A stretch of 64,000 bases of DNA from Blasia pusilla. Its lineage: Eukaryota; Marchantiophyta; Marchantiopsida; Blasiales. Below are positions 33,432 through 46,036 of this stretch, piece by piece. The notes beneath the pieces were generated by a model, which saw only the letters and a program-made list of their open reading frames with translations, was not told the DNA's origin and did not search any database. Both the position numbers and the translations under genes were made by a program. Within the stretch, counting starts at the first letter, position 1. Each line of letters begins with the position of its first letter. The stretch spans positions 23,436,001-23,500,000 of the forward strand of contig CM114275.1 in assembly GCA_050084515.1 (NCBI GenBank). Reading direction: 5' to 3'.

Positions 33432-35558
33432 GCTTCCCACATGGACTTTGGAAGTCTAGATTGGCCAAGGCACAAACAACATGATAAGTAGTAGATTCGT
33501 CATAAAAAAAATTCCGTTTTGCACCGCATTAAAGCTCTCACCAGAACACGGGCACTAAAATTTTCCCCAGCAGTTAAATAACAATAAAACTATTAATAAA
33601 ATAAAAGCCTTGCATGATTTGACACGCTCCAGTGACCCCAAAAGAAAAGTTGCGGTACGACCTAGAGAAGCTAGGGACGCTAAGCATGGTGAACGGCCTG
33701 AATCGGAAACGATGTTTTACTCTTACCGACCAGAAACCTACCGGCGGGCAAGGGAAGCCGGAACCCCTTCTGGCCCGCAACAGTAGTAGTCCACCGCCGC
33801 GTACAGGTTACACGAAGGGTTAACGTGGGGCCCATGTGGAGGGACGCACGCAGGGCGGAGGGACGCCGGAAGTGCGGGCCGGCAGAACCGAGGAAACTTC
33901 GCGGCTGGCGGGTGACCGGCAGGCTGTCCAATTAATGACCTAAACTCCTGTCTCCCCCCTAACGCACACCCTTATGTTGGTCCGTCCGCCAGGACTCGCT
34001 CGCACCGACGCCAGTTCGAATTGGTGGAGCCCGCGGAAACGCACGGCGCCGGAAGAGGACGCATTTGAAAATTCAAAAAATGGCAACAATAGGGGCTGGT
34101 GGTGACGGAGTCGGAGCACAGTGGCAGCGAAATGGGCTTCGTGAGGTGGGCAATTGGCAGTTTCCACGGCGGAAGAATCGTGAGGAAGGCGGAGAGAAAG
34201 TGAGAAGGAACAGGAGAGAGCCCTGGGTATGCTCGGCGCTGATAATACAATATCCCGCTAAATATATGTGGTCGCCGGCGGCGGCCGAAATCACCGAAGA
34301 TGCGCTAAAAAATAGAGCGGGGCTAGCAATCGGCGTGAAGCGACGCTGAGAGCGGATGAGCGTTACGGAGCAGGAGAGGGAAGGTTTCCAGCCATCGGGA
34401 TACAAGACGGCGAAGAATCGTAGCTTGGTTTGATCGCAGAGCAGGATAGGCTGGATAGCTTTTGCTTCGCTTCCTAGGGTTGTGTGCGTTCTGTTCGTGG
34501 TGGCTACGTAGATCGCTTTTGCCATTGCGTACTGGCCATCCGGTCAGAGAGAGAGAGAGACAGAGAGAAGCGGATGGGAGGGCATATCTCGCGTACGCGG
34601 TGGCAGCTTATTCAGCGCTTCTTCCCTCCAACCTCCGTCTCGTCGTACTCCACCCTTTGTCGTCGGTCGTGACACATCGCGACGCCTTCGCCCGTTTCGA
34701 TCGACTGTGGCCTTCCCGCGGCCGCTAGTTCTTCGATCGTATGTGGCGAAATCTGACCACGGGCTGTCTCGTGAACGTCGAGTGGTTTCTTTCGTTTGTA
34801 CGTCCCATCGTCTGCCGTCAACCCCTTGTTGCCCCTGGTTACTTCTTTCGCCACCAATTTGACGACACGTCTCGTTTCCTGCAATCCGCGGGCGTAGATA
34901 AGAGTTCCGAGTCCCGATGTATAGTGACGGAGGGGCGAGCTCTTTTGCCGCTAGGAGATGGATTCCGAATCATAATTGAGAAGATTCTGTACGCTTGGTC
35001 TGCGTTTGCTTGGAAGAGCTGTGGACTGAGCTCAAGAGGCCTGGATTCTCATTTCTCACCCAAGAACCGGACTCGCCCTCTGAACCGTGCTAGGTGGAAG
35101 TCACGTACGATCGGAAATCATTTTGCACGTTCCTAGCGGAAGGTATTGCCGTGATTTACTGAAGAGTGACTTCTTTTGTTCCTGCACCCTTCCTCTCCCC
35201 TCTCCGGTGAATTCTTCGCAAGCTTGAACCTTGCCTCTCTCGGCGGCCTGTGCGCACTGTACTTGTCTTTCATCACATTTAGGTCTGGCCCTCATGCGCG
35301 GATTGACCGTATCTTTCCGTTGTTTGAGAGGTGACTTCCTGCCTTTTCTTTCCCTGGTCTCCGTTTAAGAGTGAAGTCAATCTGTCTTCCCCCCGATTGC
35401 CACTCTAGAGACGTGTTCTTGTCATCGGTGGATGAAGAATTCCTCATCTGCCACACAAACTGCACCTGTATAGTCTTCACATCCTGTTGATTCGTAGGAG
35501 TGTATTGCTCTTCGGACGTAGGAATTCGTAATTCGGAGGCAAGGTCAGTAGATTAAGG
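33432..35558 (+). promoter_or_regulatory. Upstream region of the SINE-like gene
   Basis: From about 33630 the sequence becomes GC-rich and loses repeat similarity. A (GA)n run sits at 34547-34568. The region probably contains the promoter and 5' untranslated sequence of the gene starting at 35559. Short upstream open frames exist (for example 34741-35136). No TATA box or transcription start can be assigned with confidence. Confidence 0.4.
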
Positions 35559-38500
35559 ATGAAAGAAAAGGACACGGAAACCAGTTCTCCCGGGTCACGC
35601 TACATGAGTCCGCTGGTGAAGCAGGACCTGGCCAGGTTGGACAAAGACGGAGAAAGCAGGCGCAGTGCGATGAGCTCTTTGAGGCATTTGGTGGAGAATC
35701 TTGACCAGGGTTCAATGCCTCGGTTTCTTGCACAGGTGAATGTCTTCTACTTCCTATCCCGGACGCAATCGTCATGTCTGTTCCGTCCTTCTGATCGTCT
35801 GACGCCATTCGAGTTTTTCTGCTAACTGGATCCCATCACCTTCAATTTTGGGTGATACGGCTCGATATCTATCAAAACCTGTTAACAGCATGACCCCGTG
35901 CCATTTCTCACGATTCTTCTGGCTTTACAGGTTTCCGATTCGCGAGACCAGGGACAGTCACGATTCTACGCTGTATTACTTTACGTAGAAGTGGCACGTG
36001 TTCACGGAAAGCTGATCATTCAACACATACCCCGAATAATGGTCACCGTCACCAAGTCTTTATCATCGAGCGGGAGTTCACCCCAACTTCACCAGGCGTG
36101 TGCCAAAGTTGTTTCTGCCATTGCGAAGTATTCAATTGACGACAGCTCACCCTTGCAAGCGGATGAAATTTTTCGCGAGCTATGTGATCCACTGCTAGAA
36201 GTACTTACGGTCAAGTTAGAGCCGCTTGCAGCAGGGGCAGCAATTTGTTTGCGGGCGCTGGTCGAGTGTGAGAATTGGAAGTATGCGTCCGACGAGGTTG
36301 TGCACGAAGCATGCTTGCGGGCCACGGTTGCCCTGGGAGAGAAGATCACCCGGACTGTCGCTCACATGCAACTCACAAGTGCACTGGCCACGGCAAATCC
36401 TTCTTCTATGAGCAGCTACGGCGTTGCTATTCTTAGGGCGGGGGTCGAAGTTCTTCGCATAAGTGCCGCTTCTAGCACTTGGCAGCAGAAAGCATGTGCA
36501 GCTCGTCTTCTGCAGGTCGTTCTTCCAACTGTGGATAGAGCTACGATTGCTTCAGAATTGGGGCCGACCATCCAGGTTCTAGAGAGCTGCAAGCATGATC
36601 GGATGCCTCATGTGAGATCGGCCGTAAGTGAAGCCCTCAAAATGGCGAAGCCACTTCTTTCGGAAGATAATTCTCGACGAAGCGGTGATGGTGAGGACCC
36701 TCTGGGCATTCCACCTCTCAGCTTCTTCTCAATGGATGACAGGCAGTTCAAGAGAGCCTCTCGAAGAAAGAGCTTGTTCGCTGTCTCGGATGACTTCACA
36801 CCTACTGCTCCTAGACGTGCAAGCTGCTCTCATAGCTGTTTCTCTCAAGAAAGTCAAATTGTTTCCTTCACCCCTTCTCAGTCTTCAGAGTCTTTCACAT
36901 CGACTTACGTTTCTCCTTCTCCGGGGAGATCTCGTAGGTCACCTCTATTTCCGACCAGGCCTCACTTCAAAGTATGTTCCTCTGAGACAACCGTAAATTC
37001 GGCTGATGCTTTTGATGGTTATTTTCATTCTGATCGGTCAAGTGAAGCGCCTGCAAAGGAGAACGTGCCGGCACGGAATCCAGATGTTAATGCAGGCGTT
37101 CCATGGGAATTTGGGGTTTCTGCTGGTAGCGGCACACCAGGGTCGGGCCGAGTTGGGAAGTATGTCCGGCCAAGACCAGTCACTCCAGGATCCTACATTC
37201 CTTACCCTCCGTTGTTTTCTGACAAGACGGGAACCGATCAGCAATCAAGGGATATAGGTCAGTCTGCCCCGTTACCGAATCTTGTGTCGTTGCCTCTTTG
37301 AAGGACTTGATTGACTGCTGCAGACATTACATATGCATTACGCGCATTTCACCATAAAGATCGTCACCTCAACTTCAATCCTGGGCCCAACGTCCCGCTC
37401 ACAATCCCACTCCCGCTCTACCCCTCCATCCCCCTTCCCTGAGAGAATGAAAGCAACTATATGGTGAATTTTGGATCTTGTTGTAAAACTTGCTGTCAGG
37501 GTATTGTATATCGAAGGACTGAGTAGCTCGTATAATATGAATCTTACTGCATTTGAAGTTCCTGGAACTTTATAACTTCCTTGGGATCCTTCTTGAATTC
37601 TTCGCCTGCTCATGTCTGTAGACACGGAGCGGAGGAGAGATGTGGAACGTAGGAGTTGCGATTGTTGCTTGTGGACCTTCCTGATTTATTTGTGTTTCCA
37701 CATGCGCCAAAATTTGTGAGTGCTCGAAATCTGATCTCGTCTATGTTGATGGCTTGGACATGACAGACCTGAGTCCGGTTATGATGTCGAAAAGTAGAGG
37801 CGGGAGGAGTTACAATCCTCTAGAAGAGTCCGTCATCACCACGTCCAGGGAGCAGGAAGGGGATCTTCTTGCCCAAGAAGAGGAGGTATTCTCGAGTGGT
37901 GACACTACAGTCGACATCGAAGTGGAGAGCGATGCGAGTTCAAGTCGGAGTAGCCTGGATAGCATTTCAAATCAGGGCAGTCCCCACAGCGAGCAGAGCA
38001 CGAATAGCCAGATCAAAGCTGGGAGGGAGAGCATAGGGTCCATCTCCTCCGGATCCTGTCGTAGTCAAAGGGTGTTGAACGGGCCAACCATGAAGAACGT
38101 TTTCGAGCTGAAAGGACCCGTGAGTTCGAGTGCCGTCAAAAGTACCAGCCAGTCATCTAGGCTCGCCGTGGACGAAAACGTCATTCTTCCTCCACAGGAT
38201 TTTCCAAGCACCAACTGCAAGGAGACTCTGGAAGCTTTGTGCAACCTCGGAGCGCGCTACAATTCCATGGCGCATCTGAGGAGCTTGGAGATGGATTCAT
38301 ATAGCCCTGAGGTGCGAGTTTTCCTTCAGTACTGTTTTCTAAATCATACTTTTGCGCTTGCTGGTAACAATGTAAGGGAATTACATTTTCCTCTCATTTG
38401 GAAACTACTGTGGTGGAGGGTTAATTTTTACTAAAGTGTAATGTTAATATGCAGAAACCGAAAGCACTCATCACGGCGGAGGATTTTCTTCCTTTCAGCA

Positions 38501-39309
38501 CACCTAGACGGCTAGTTCGTTCACTGCAATCCAACGTATCTAGCCCAGATTCAGGTAGCGTGGGTGATCAAGACGTCAAATCACTCGAGGAAGATATGGC
38601 GGATATGGATCTAGAGACCTCCAGCGAGGCTGGTTGGAGTGTACGAGATAATCCTATAGCGTCTGATGATTCTTTCAAAAGTGAGAGTGATGAAGATGAC
38701 CGTAGCGTGCGAAAGGTTTGCAAGAAGATGACAGCTAACGGCTGTCCCGATAATTCTTCAGGTCAGGTTGGGGACGACAAGTTAGACACCGATGTGTGTG
38801 AAAAGACGGTAGGCACGGTCTTCAGTTCCACACCTGGGTTGGATTGTGACAATTCGTCCTTCACTAGTAAGGACAGAGCGGTGACGCCCGATTCTCCTGT
38901 GGATGAGGTAGAAATCATCAAGAGAACTCAGCAAGAAGGCATGTCCACCTCATACACCCAGTCCCAAGGTGGTTTAAGGAGTTTGCTCGTCGAGGATGGC
39001 CATTTGGATTGTTCGTCCACAGAGAAAGAGAGTGAGACATGCCACTCTTCGGATCTAGGAGAAGTCCTACAGAAGGACGGACAGGAAATAGACTTAGTAT
39101 CCCCTCCTGGCCTTTTCAGAGGTAGAATAAGCGGAGTGTTAAGCAGCAAGGTTGGGGACTTCTTTAGCAAACGCTGGAGAAATGTGCGTGCTTATGCAGA
39201 GGTGTTTCTTGGTGGGTCTTTGTTGGTTGTGCTTGCCCTTCCCCTCGCCATGGCGATGTCAAAGCTCTTTTTGGTACGTTCTGAACTCCCAGGACTAGTA
39301 CCCACTTGA
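35559..39309 (+). CDS. SINE1/SINE2-like ARM-repeat KASH protein, four exons
   Basis: Exons 35559-35735, 35931-37257, 37767-38311 and 38455-39309 join through GT-AG introns of 195, 509 and 143 bp. Phases are 0, 1 and 0, giving 967 residues. Residues 1-300 match the armadillo-like domain of plant SINE1/SINE2: SPLVKQDLARLDKD, FLAQVSDSRDQ, ARVHGKLIIQHIP, QACAKVVSAIAKYSID, CENWKYASDEVVHEACL. A long Ser-rich, probably disordered middle follows (RRKSLFAVSDDF, SPSPGRSRRSPLF). Residues 932-955 form one transmembrane helix, and the last four residues are LVPT, the XVPT end typical of plant KASH domains. SINE proteins sit in the outer nuclear membrane, bound to SUN proteins; Arabidopsis SINE1 binds actin. 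At 967 residues it is considerably longer than I recall for Arabidopsis SINE1. The Met codons at 35898 and 37754 lie in introns. Alternative: a GTACGT after codon 956 could be a donor, but reading through gives the expected LVPT end. Confidence 0.9.
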
Positions 39310-42300
39310 CTCGACACCTTACCATCACCACAATTTAAACTTCTTTGAACACCTTGCCTTACCCAGCAGACTTAGTTACGACCTACCCTGAACAGGAAAT
39401 CCTACTTCTAAGTAGGTTGCAGAGTTGTGTAATGCAAACTAACTTCACCCTTAGCTAGGGAATCATATCATGGTTTTGTCTAGTAGATTCACTAGATTTC
39501 CATCACAACGATTCACTAGATGTTGTCCATCACAATGATTATCCCACCTTTCTGAAACGTTAAGTAGACCTGTTGCACGATATTAGGGTTCAAAAGACAT
39601 CGTGGAAGTCATGTGCAGTGTGGTGGGGGCATGGATTCGTATTTTCAGTGAACACCGATATGGTTTTTATCACCTTTTCCTTGAATGAAACTGACTGTCT
39701 TGTCTGCGGCCTAGTAAAGAAGCTGGCGAATGGTGCAGGAAGTGTACCGAGGGTGTAAATATAATGAAAGGAAATAAGGTTCAACTTGTAGCCTCTTTCT
39801 AATCTGGCAAGTGAGTGATAAACATGAGAGACTGCCAGACCTTGGGCTTTCACACACAGTTCTTGAAGGTTGACAGGTCAAATTTAGTAAGACCATGCTG
39901 TACCATATGAAGTTGTGATGGGATGGCCTTGGCCCCCACCTCTCTTTAATTATATGAAGCGAGTTTCCCCATTTCGGTGTCCTGGCCTTTGCATTGAATT
40001 TCCTCACGTTTTCCCCAGTACCTGGACGGACTTTCTCCATTGAATCTCATTGCATGGGCTTCTTCCTCATTATCTCATTCTGTGAGCGTCCCAAGGTGAA
40101 GTGAATTTGCAGTGCCCGTGTGCTCCATGTGTTGTGTGTGTGTTGGAGAAGAAAAAAACGGCGGATTCCCAGAGGAAGAAACTACACGACAATACCGTGC
40201 ATAGGGTTAGACTTGCTGGAAACCCCAATACTCATCTTTTCTTCTTTTAGTAGGAAAATGACAGAGTATGGGGTTTTCTACGATAGACATGATCTGAACA
40301 ATGCTATGAGGAACTGAGTACCATCTTCTTTTAATTATACTGATGATTTGCTTCTTAGGTTCTTGACCAACATGATGACACCACATATACATTGTTGTTT
40401 CCTCCCATGATGACAGATATTTAAATTAACATAACAGAACGAGATGCCTTATCGTCTGCATATTCGTTTAGTAGCTATCCAATGGGAAGAACCAAAACAC
40501 GAAAGAAGCGGTAAATTTCAATTTGACTCCGGAAAGGTAAATAGCCCACGATCAAATCTATCGTAGATTTTTCAATTTAAAATCTATATGTACAGATTTG
40601 CAAATGAAAAAGAGTGGGGTTAACTTGGGAGCTGCGTTATTGGCCAGTAGTTTTCTTGGGAGCATCCATGTGACGGAGCTGTTGTAAATTCACTTCTTCG
40701 CATAGCCATATGGATCTAGAATTTGATTGAATGAAGTTGTAAAGTGCTAAAACACAACATCCTGTTATAACAACATCATGTGGTACAACACGAACATAAG
40801 AATTTTTTTCAAATAACAAAATTCGTCCGAAGTTTTGAACACCGGTAGAAACCAGCGGCACGGCACGAACCGAAGTAGATTTCTGAAGTCGCTCGAAGTT
40901 CGGAAGGAGCGGCGGACACGAAAACTCCGCCGCCAAAAGCATTTTCAAAACACCCACATGGGAGTCACAGACGACCTAGAGTACCTCGCTCCGAACTATC
41001 TACACTCTAAACTGCCCAGCCAGGTCCGTCAGTCCCGCTATCATTCTGTGTATCCACTCTGTGCCCTCGCTTCCAAAGTGTGAAGTAGCACGCGAGCATG
41101 GCGCAAGGGCGATGGCGCCGGCCGTATCGAGTAAGTCAATGATCTGGGTGACTCGGGGTTACGAGTAATCGTAGCCGCTTACAATCAAGAAAACACCGTT
41201 TTTGTTTAAAACTGGCAGAATATGGGGGTTTTTCTTCGCTTAGGGTGTCTAAAACCGGTTCGACATGCGGTTTTAGCGTTCCCGGCTATGCAGTACGGGT
41301 TCCCGTGGAAAAACTCCCCGGGCCCTGGAGTAAATCTCGCCAGGAAGGAGCGACTACACTGCTGACCTGTATTTGCTTGTGCCAGGTGCGCCACCTCACA
41401 GTCGTTTCGGCCATGAAACCCAAAGGCCCGAAGGCATCTTCTGCTACGTGCGGCAGCAGTGACTTGCCAACTCTCCGGCGTGCTCCTCTTCGCGAGCGCG
41501 CCCTCGCCACCCGCCAGCAGCACACGCCATCTCCTCCAGATGCTGCTGCCAAACGTGCAGCGGATAGCGCATAGCATAGCACAGCACAGCACAGCACATC
41601 ACGAAAGGAAGACAGACAAAAATCAGTCGACTCGACCCACAACAGTACCCCGAACTCTGTCACAACTCCGCGCTGTTCTCGCCGATCGGACGAAGAGAAA
41701 CAGTGTGAACGCGGCTCCACGTGGGGCACGGTCTGCACTCCATATCCAACACACATTTCCATGAATTATTTATGACACTTGCGTGACGAAAAAAATTTCA
41801 TATTTAAGGTTTAACGTATGATAGCCAAAAAAATTTGTGTATTTTTTTCTTACGATATTAAATTTTATCTTATTATTAAATTCATTATTTAAAGAGGAAA
41901 TAGGAAGGCCATGACATCCTAGAAAGGAAAGAAATCAATAAATATAAAAAGAAAATGGTAATAAATCAACACAAACAAAAAACAAGTGAAAGAGTTCCGC
42001 GATTGATAGTTTGAAATAAATGTGACAAAGAACATTAGTGGTTGGTGAGACGTGAGTAGACCACAAGATGAGTGGCTCTCAACCACTACGGCTCGACGTG
42101 TCAAGTTCAAAGCTTGTGCATATTGTAAGGCCACCGAGATACATTTCCAAAAATAAGTAGTAAGGAAGGAGAAGGGGCAAGGTGGTAATTTGTCAAGGAG
42201 TGGCAACACATTTTTTCTAAAAATTATCAAAAGACACATGTAAGTGCCAAAACACTTCCATTGGAAAAGGAATAAATCCATCAGTTGCATGTTTCATGGC

Positions 42301-42431
42301 ATAACTTAATAAAATTCCTTGATTCGTGTTGTTGTATCGACCATAGAACCTTAGTAAGTATGTGCAACCCGACACACCGATAGGAACGTGTTGGATCAAC
42401 AACCACCACATCACCCAATAGATGAAAGTCA
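39310..42431. other. 3' flank of the SINE-like gene and gene-free stretch
   Basis: Starts with the 3' untranslated side of the SINE-like gene. A GC-rich island at about 40830-41760 carries overlapping open frames on both strands (up to 158 codons) with nothing recognisable. An (AGCAC)n microsatellite lies at about 41575-41600. The rest is AT-rich. A promoter for an unseen gene is possible but unsupported. Confidence 0.45.
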
Positions 42432-42436
42432 CCTCG

Positions 42437-43467
42437 TGTCGTGCGCCTACTCTCCTTGAACGTTAATCTTGTTTGTTTCGGAAGCGTGCGTTCAGTAGGT
42501 CACGCTCTCAACGCTGATCTGCATCCAAACACGCACTATGGTTAGTCGGGTCTTGGATCAATCAGTGGGCTAACTTTCCGAGTTCTCGTCTCGGACTCTC
42601 ATCAAGCTCAACCTTCCTAGTTTCGCGGTTTACAACACGAGCAAGTCTCGAAAGACTTGGGACATACTTTCTGGTCGGTTCAAGAACCTGAAACGGCGTT
42701 TTGCGCTTGGCGGTTCCAACTGTCCGATGGACATCCAATGAGTTCCTCACCAAGACTCACACGAAGTGAATCTCGGGTTGGAATCCAAGTGTGGCGTACA
42801 AAGTTCACTCCCTTGGATCAGGTTTGGGTTTCGAGTTCCAACGCCAAACTCCCATTCCATCCCGTGCCTCTGAAACGACGTTTGGCGCTCAAAGTGGGGA
42901 TTCGTGTTTCGAGACATCTCGGAGAGACTCCTCCCATACTAGTACTTCTGGGGATCTCCCAGGGCCCCCTACATTTAGGGAAAGACACACGGGCCTCTCC
43001 AATTGGCCCTCAACCCGATTGCTCTCACAGTCGTTTGCGGCCAATATCTCAGCTTCTACTCATGCGTTTGCTGAGATCTTTGGCGCGTTGGAAGCGTCTC
43101 AAGATAAGCTTTCCAACGCGCCCTTACTTGTACCAGACGCATCTTGGAGATCAACGTTATGGTCCTAAACACAGTCAGATTCTCCCAAACACTAGTCGTG
43201 TTCCAAACTGGTACTCACCTGTTTGGCAACCAACCTCCCAAGACTCAACTCATCTTAAGTCTTGGCTCGCATTTGGTCTAGGTTTCCTGGTCACAACCAC
43301 TAACGCATGAAATGCAAAACTCTATTCCACGTTTCGTCTCTTGGGATTTTCCAAGAGACCTTTCCAACCACCTCTCCAAAGCGCAAACCTCGCAGCGTGA
43401 GTTCACTTGAGTTCTCATGTTTCGCTTGATGCCTATTTGGTGTTATTTGGTTATGATGGTCGCGACA
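42437..43467 (-). mobile_element. Solo ~1-kb LTR-like repeat (reverse), perfect CCTCG duplication
   Basis: On the plus strand it begins TGTCGTGCGCCTACTCTCC and ends GATGGTCGCGACA, the reverse of the other copies. The flanks are CCTCG at 42432-42436 and CCTCG at 43468-43472. Length 1,031 bp. It contains a 217-codon plus-strand open frame (42657-43310), but this is antisense to the repeat and not conserved in the other copies, so I do not call it a gene. Confidence 0.88.
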
Positions 43468-43472
43468 CCTCG

Positions 43473-44163
43473 AGACATAACAAGATCAACTCTTTCAAGA
43501 GAGGTTGCTTGTGTAGTAGTTGGTAGGACATATAGCTGCTCTTGCCAAATGGTTTCCCTTACACTCAAGCCAGCAATGCTACCTCTTTTCTAATCTCATC
43601 ATGGATTTTCATTCGTTCTCCATCGTGCGCACATTAGAGAATGTGGATACCCTTTGCATCACTGGGCTCCCCCCATACACGATTAGACACACCTACAAGA
43701 GAAGGATGAGGAAGTGCAAGATGGAACCGCAGAGTTGTCAAGAATATACTCTAAGGAAGACAAACTAGAAAAATAAGAGAGTTTGCAATGAGCCACATCC
43801 CCATTCATCTACCCTCACATGAACAAAAACAAGCTCGATAAGTGTTAGAGGATGCCTTAGAGAGAATGTTGGAAATTTTGATTTGGTGCAAATTCTCGAA
43901 GTTAAGCTTTTGAAGTCGATCAAACCCTTTTCTAACCAATTGAATAAAAGAGGATATAATTGCTTGTCTAGCGAGAGGAAGAAGATTCCGAATAGATCTT
44001 AATTGTTGTTGGAATAATAAAACCCCCTCCTCCACATGGGCCACATGATCCATCAAGATATATGCATCTCCTTGAAGAAACCTTGAAGTCATAATGAGGG
44101 CAACCAAATCCCAACTTCCCAACAAAAATTTGGTGTGTATACGACTATGGACGAAAGCCCCAC
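43473..44163 (-). other. Unidentified open minus-strand sequence
   Basis: From about 44140 down to 43805 the minus strand is open and reads, among other parts, FLLGSWDLVALIMTSRFLQG and later RNLLPLARQAIISSFIQLV. The composition looks protein-like rather than random, but I do not recognise it. It may be the remnant of a host gene or element interrupted by the short gypsy unit at 44164-44800. Another open minus-strand stretch lies beyond that unit at 44801-45146. Confidence 0.3.
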
Positions 44164-44800
44164 TTTCATGCGCATACACATCGCTATACACATACATCGC
44201 TGCCATCAAACATACACACAAACAGACACGATCCCATGACAACTCATGGAATCCACACAACGAGATGAGAAGTACCACAATATCTCTAATTAAATCGATC
44301 AAATCTCTCACAAGGTCTCACAACAAGCTCTCCATGGTGTGCACTCTCTCATGTCAAAACAACCCCACTCTCCTAATTAATGAGGGGCTCAGGTTACACA
44401 CACAAGGCAAGGAGGACCATAGCTCTTCGCCTTATGCCAAGAGGTTCAACAAACAGAGAATGAGCTCTAAAACTCTCTCTCTCTTGGAGGTATACCCCCT
44501 TTCCTCTCCCATGCCCTCTTCACGATAACCTATGCTCATAGGTCACCTCCTTGGCTCTTGACATGTTGTAGCGGATCAAGGGCCACTTCCCAAAATGGAA
44601 AGTCAACTATAGAAAAAATAGTAACTTATCCGAAATAGTAAGTTCCTCAATATGGCTCCAAATGAGCCAAACGAAGGGAAACCTACTCTCTCAGAATACT
44701 TGTGCCCTTAGATGGTCATCCTTGACCTCTTGAGGCTATCCTACAGTATCTCCGAAGGCACTCTTCTGGATCTCATCGATCTATCCTAATAGACGTGACA
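44164..44800 (-). mobile_element. Short gypsy terminal unit (head joined to tail), 637 bp
   Basis: On the minus strand it starts TGTCACGTCTATTAGGATAG and ends near GCGCATGAAA (TGACA mutated). It holds the 5' terminal segment of element 1 joined directly to the 3' terminal segment, without leader or gag-pol. The flanks share CCAC (44160-44163 and 44801-44804), compatible with an imperfect 5-bp duplication. It is either a solo LTR or an internal-deletion derivative. Confidence 0.7.
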
Positions 44801-45736
44801 CCACACCTCCAAAATAAAAAGGCAAGGTAGCTTATCGCGATGCCAATACATCATCAGCTCCTTCAAATGTATTCGCACCAAGAAATTGGAGGAAATTTTC
44901 CATAATAGAAGTGTCAAAACAAACCAACTCTTGTAAGAGATCTCAAGTGGAAGAACAAATATGAAGAAGGGAGGAGGGACATTGTAGAAAACATTGGGAA
45001 AGAATCCCATAAACCATATGGGGATCCCCTAGATGTGGTAACAAATGAATGCATTCAACATCTTTCAAGAGGGTCTCATCCAAAAACTTGGAGAAATAGT
45101 CACTAAAGCCAATGAGGACCCCAGGAACCTGATCTACCCTCTTCAATATAGATGGTAAAATGAGTAAGAGATGGGATGAATGTTGAGGGAAGGCTGGAAG
45201 GAGATCAAACCTGACATTTACTAGGTTGGAGTTTAAGGTTTAAGATAGAGAATTATTCCATAAAATGTAGATAAGCAAGAACCACTTTAGAAGAAAGGCT
45301 TGTAATGCAGGTATAAAAAAAAAGATAAGGGAAGGAACAATATGGAAATTCTTGGGCTAATGATTAAAGGGCACAAAATATGCAATGGCAAAGAGTGAGT
45401 CACTCATGGGATCATCTTGATAGTGCCACATGCTGATTTAATAGGGGTAGATATCTAATATGAGGATTATAATCATAGTAGGAGTAAAAAAATAGAATGA
45501 GACTCACAAGTTTTTCTTCTATCGAACGTAACTCGTAGAATATGGTGCATAAGAAATATAATTGAATGCGTAAGCCATATCGACATTCATTATTATCCAT
45601 TGTGGATGAATATCAAGACTGAAGCATTTGTATCTCATAAACCACGTCCTCATAACCACCAAGGGTTGCGACTCCAAATTAATGAGGAAATAAGTAGGAA
45701 TGAAATTGCAAGTAGATCGATCAACTAAGTATAAAA
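44801..45736. other. Gene-free stretch, partly open on the minus strand
   Basis: 44801-45146 is partly open on the minus strand (a HLGDPHMVYGILSQCFL patch) but with frame breaks. The remainder is AT-rich and anonymous up to the copia LTR. Confidence 0.35.
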
Positions 45737-46036
45737 TATAGAAAACTGCTAAACAGGCATAACTAGTGGAAAATGGCTCTCACACACACACACCACCATG
45801 GAGAACGAATTTTGCAATCAGAGAATGAGTGGAGGCTAGTCCCCTTCTCAATGATATAGGATATGTACAAGCAACCCTAACCTTAGTCTCGAGTTAGACT
45901 AACTATGATTAACTAACCCTAGTTAAGATAATCGCGCTTAATTGACTAACCAAGATTTAGCTTCCCTACTTTGTGTAAGTACCAAATGTACCAGTTCATG
46001 TCTCTCATGACCTTAACTGTAACTCAATCTTCAATA
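45737..46036 (-). repeat. Copia 3' LTR
   Basis: About 300 bp. Related LTR sequence occurs at 51541-51680 (partial) and 63737-64000. The adjacent polypurine tract fixes its inner border. Confidence 0.75.

Noticed and set aside
35898-35930. Met at 35898 as the start of a separate 467-residue protein
   Set aside because: These codons are intron sequence ending in TTTACAG; the ARM domain continues in phase from the exon at 35559-35735.
37754-37766. Met at 37754 as the start of a separate gene
   Set aside because: The bases up to 37766 form a plausible acceptor (ATGACAG), and the phase joins exactly to the donor after 37257; the C-terminal membrane helix and LVPT end are needed to complete the SINE-type protein.
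41286-41762. 158-codon minus-strand open frame in a GC-rich island
   Set aside because: No recognisable motif, overlapped by an equally long plus-strand frame, composition typical of random GC-rich sequence.
42657-43310. 217-codon plus-strand open frame
   Set aside because: Lies wholly inside a solo LTR-like repeat, antisense to it, and is not open in the other copies.
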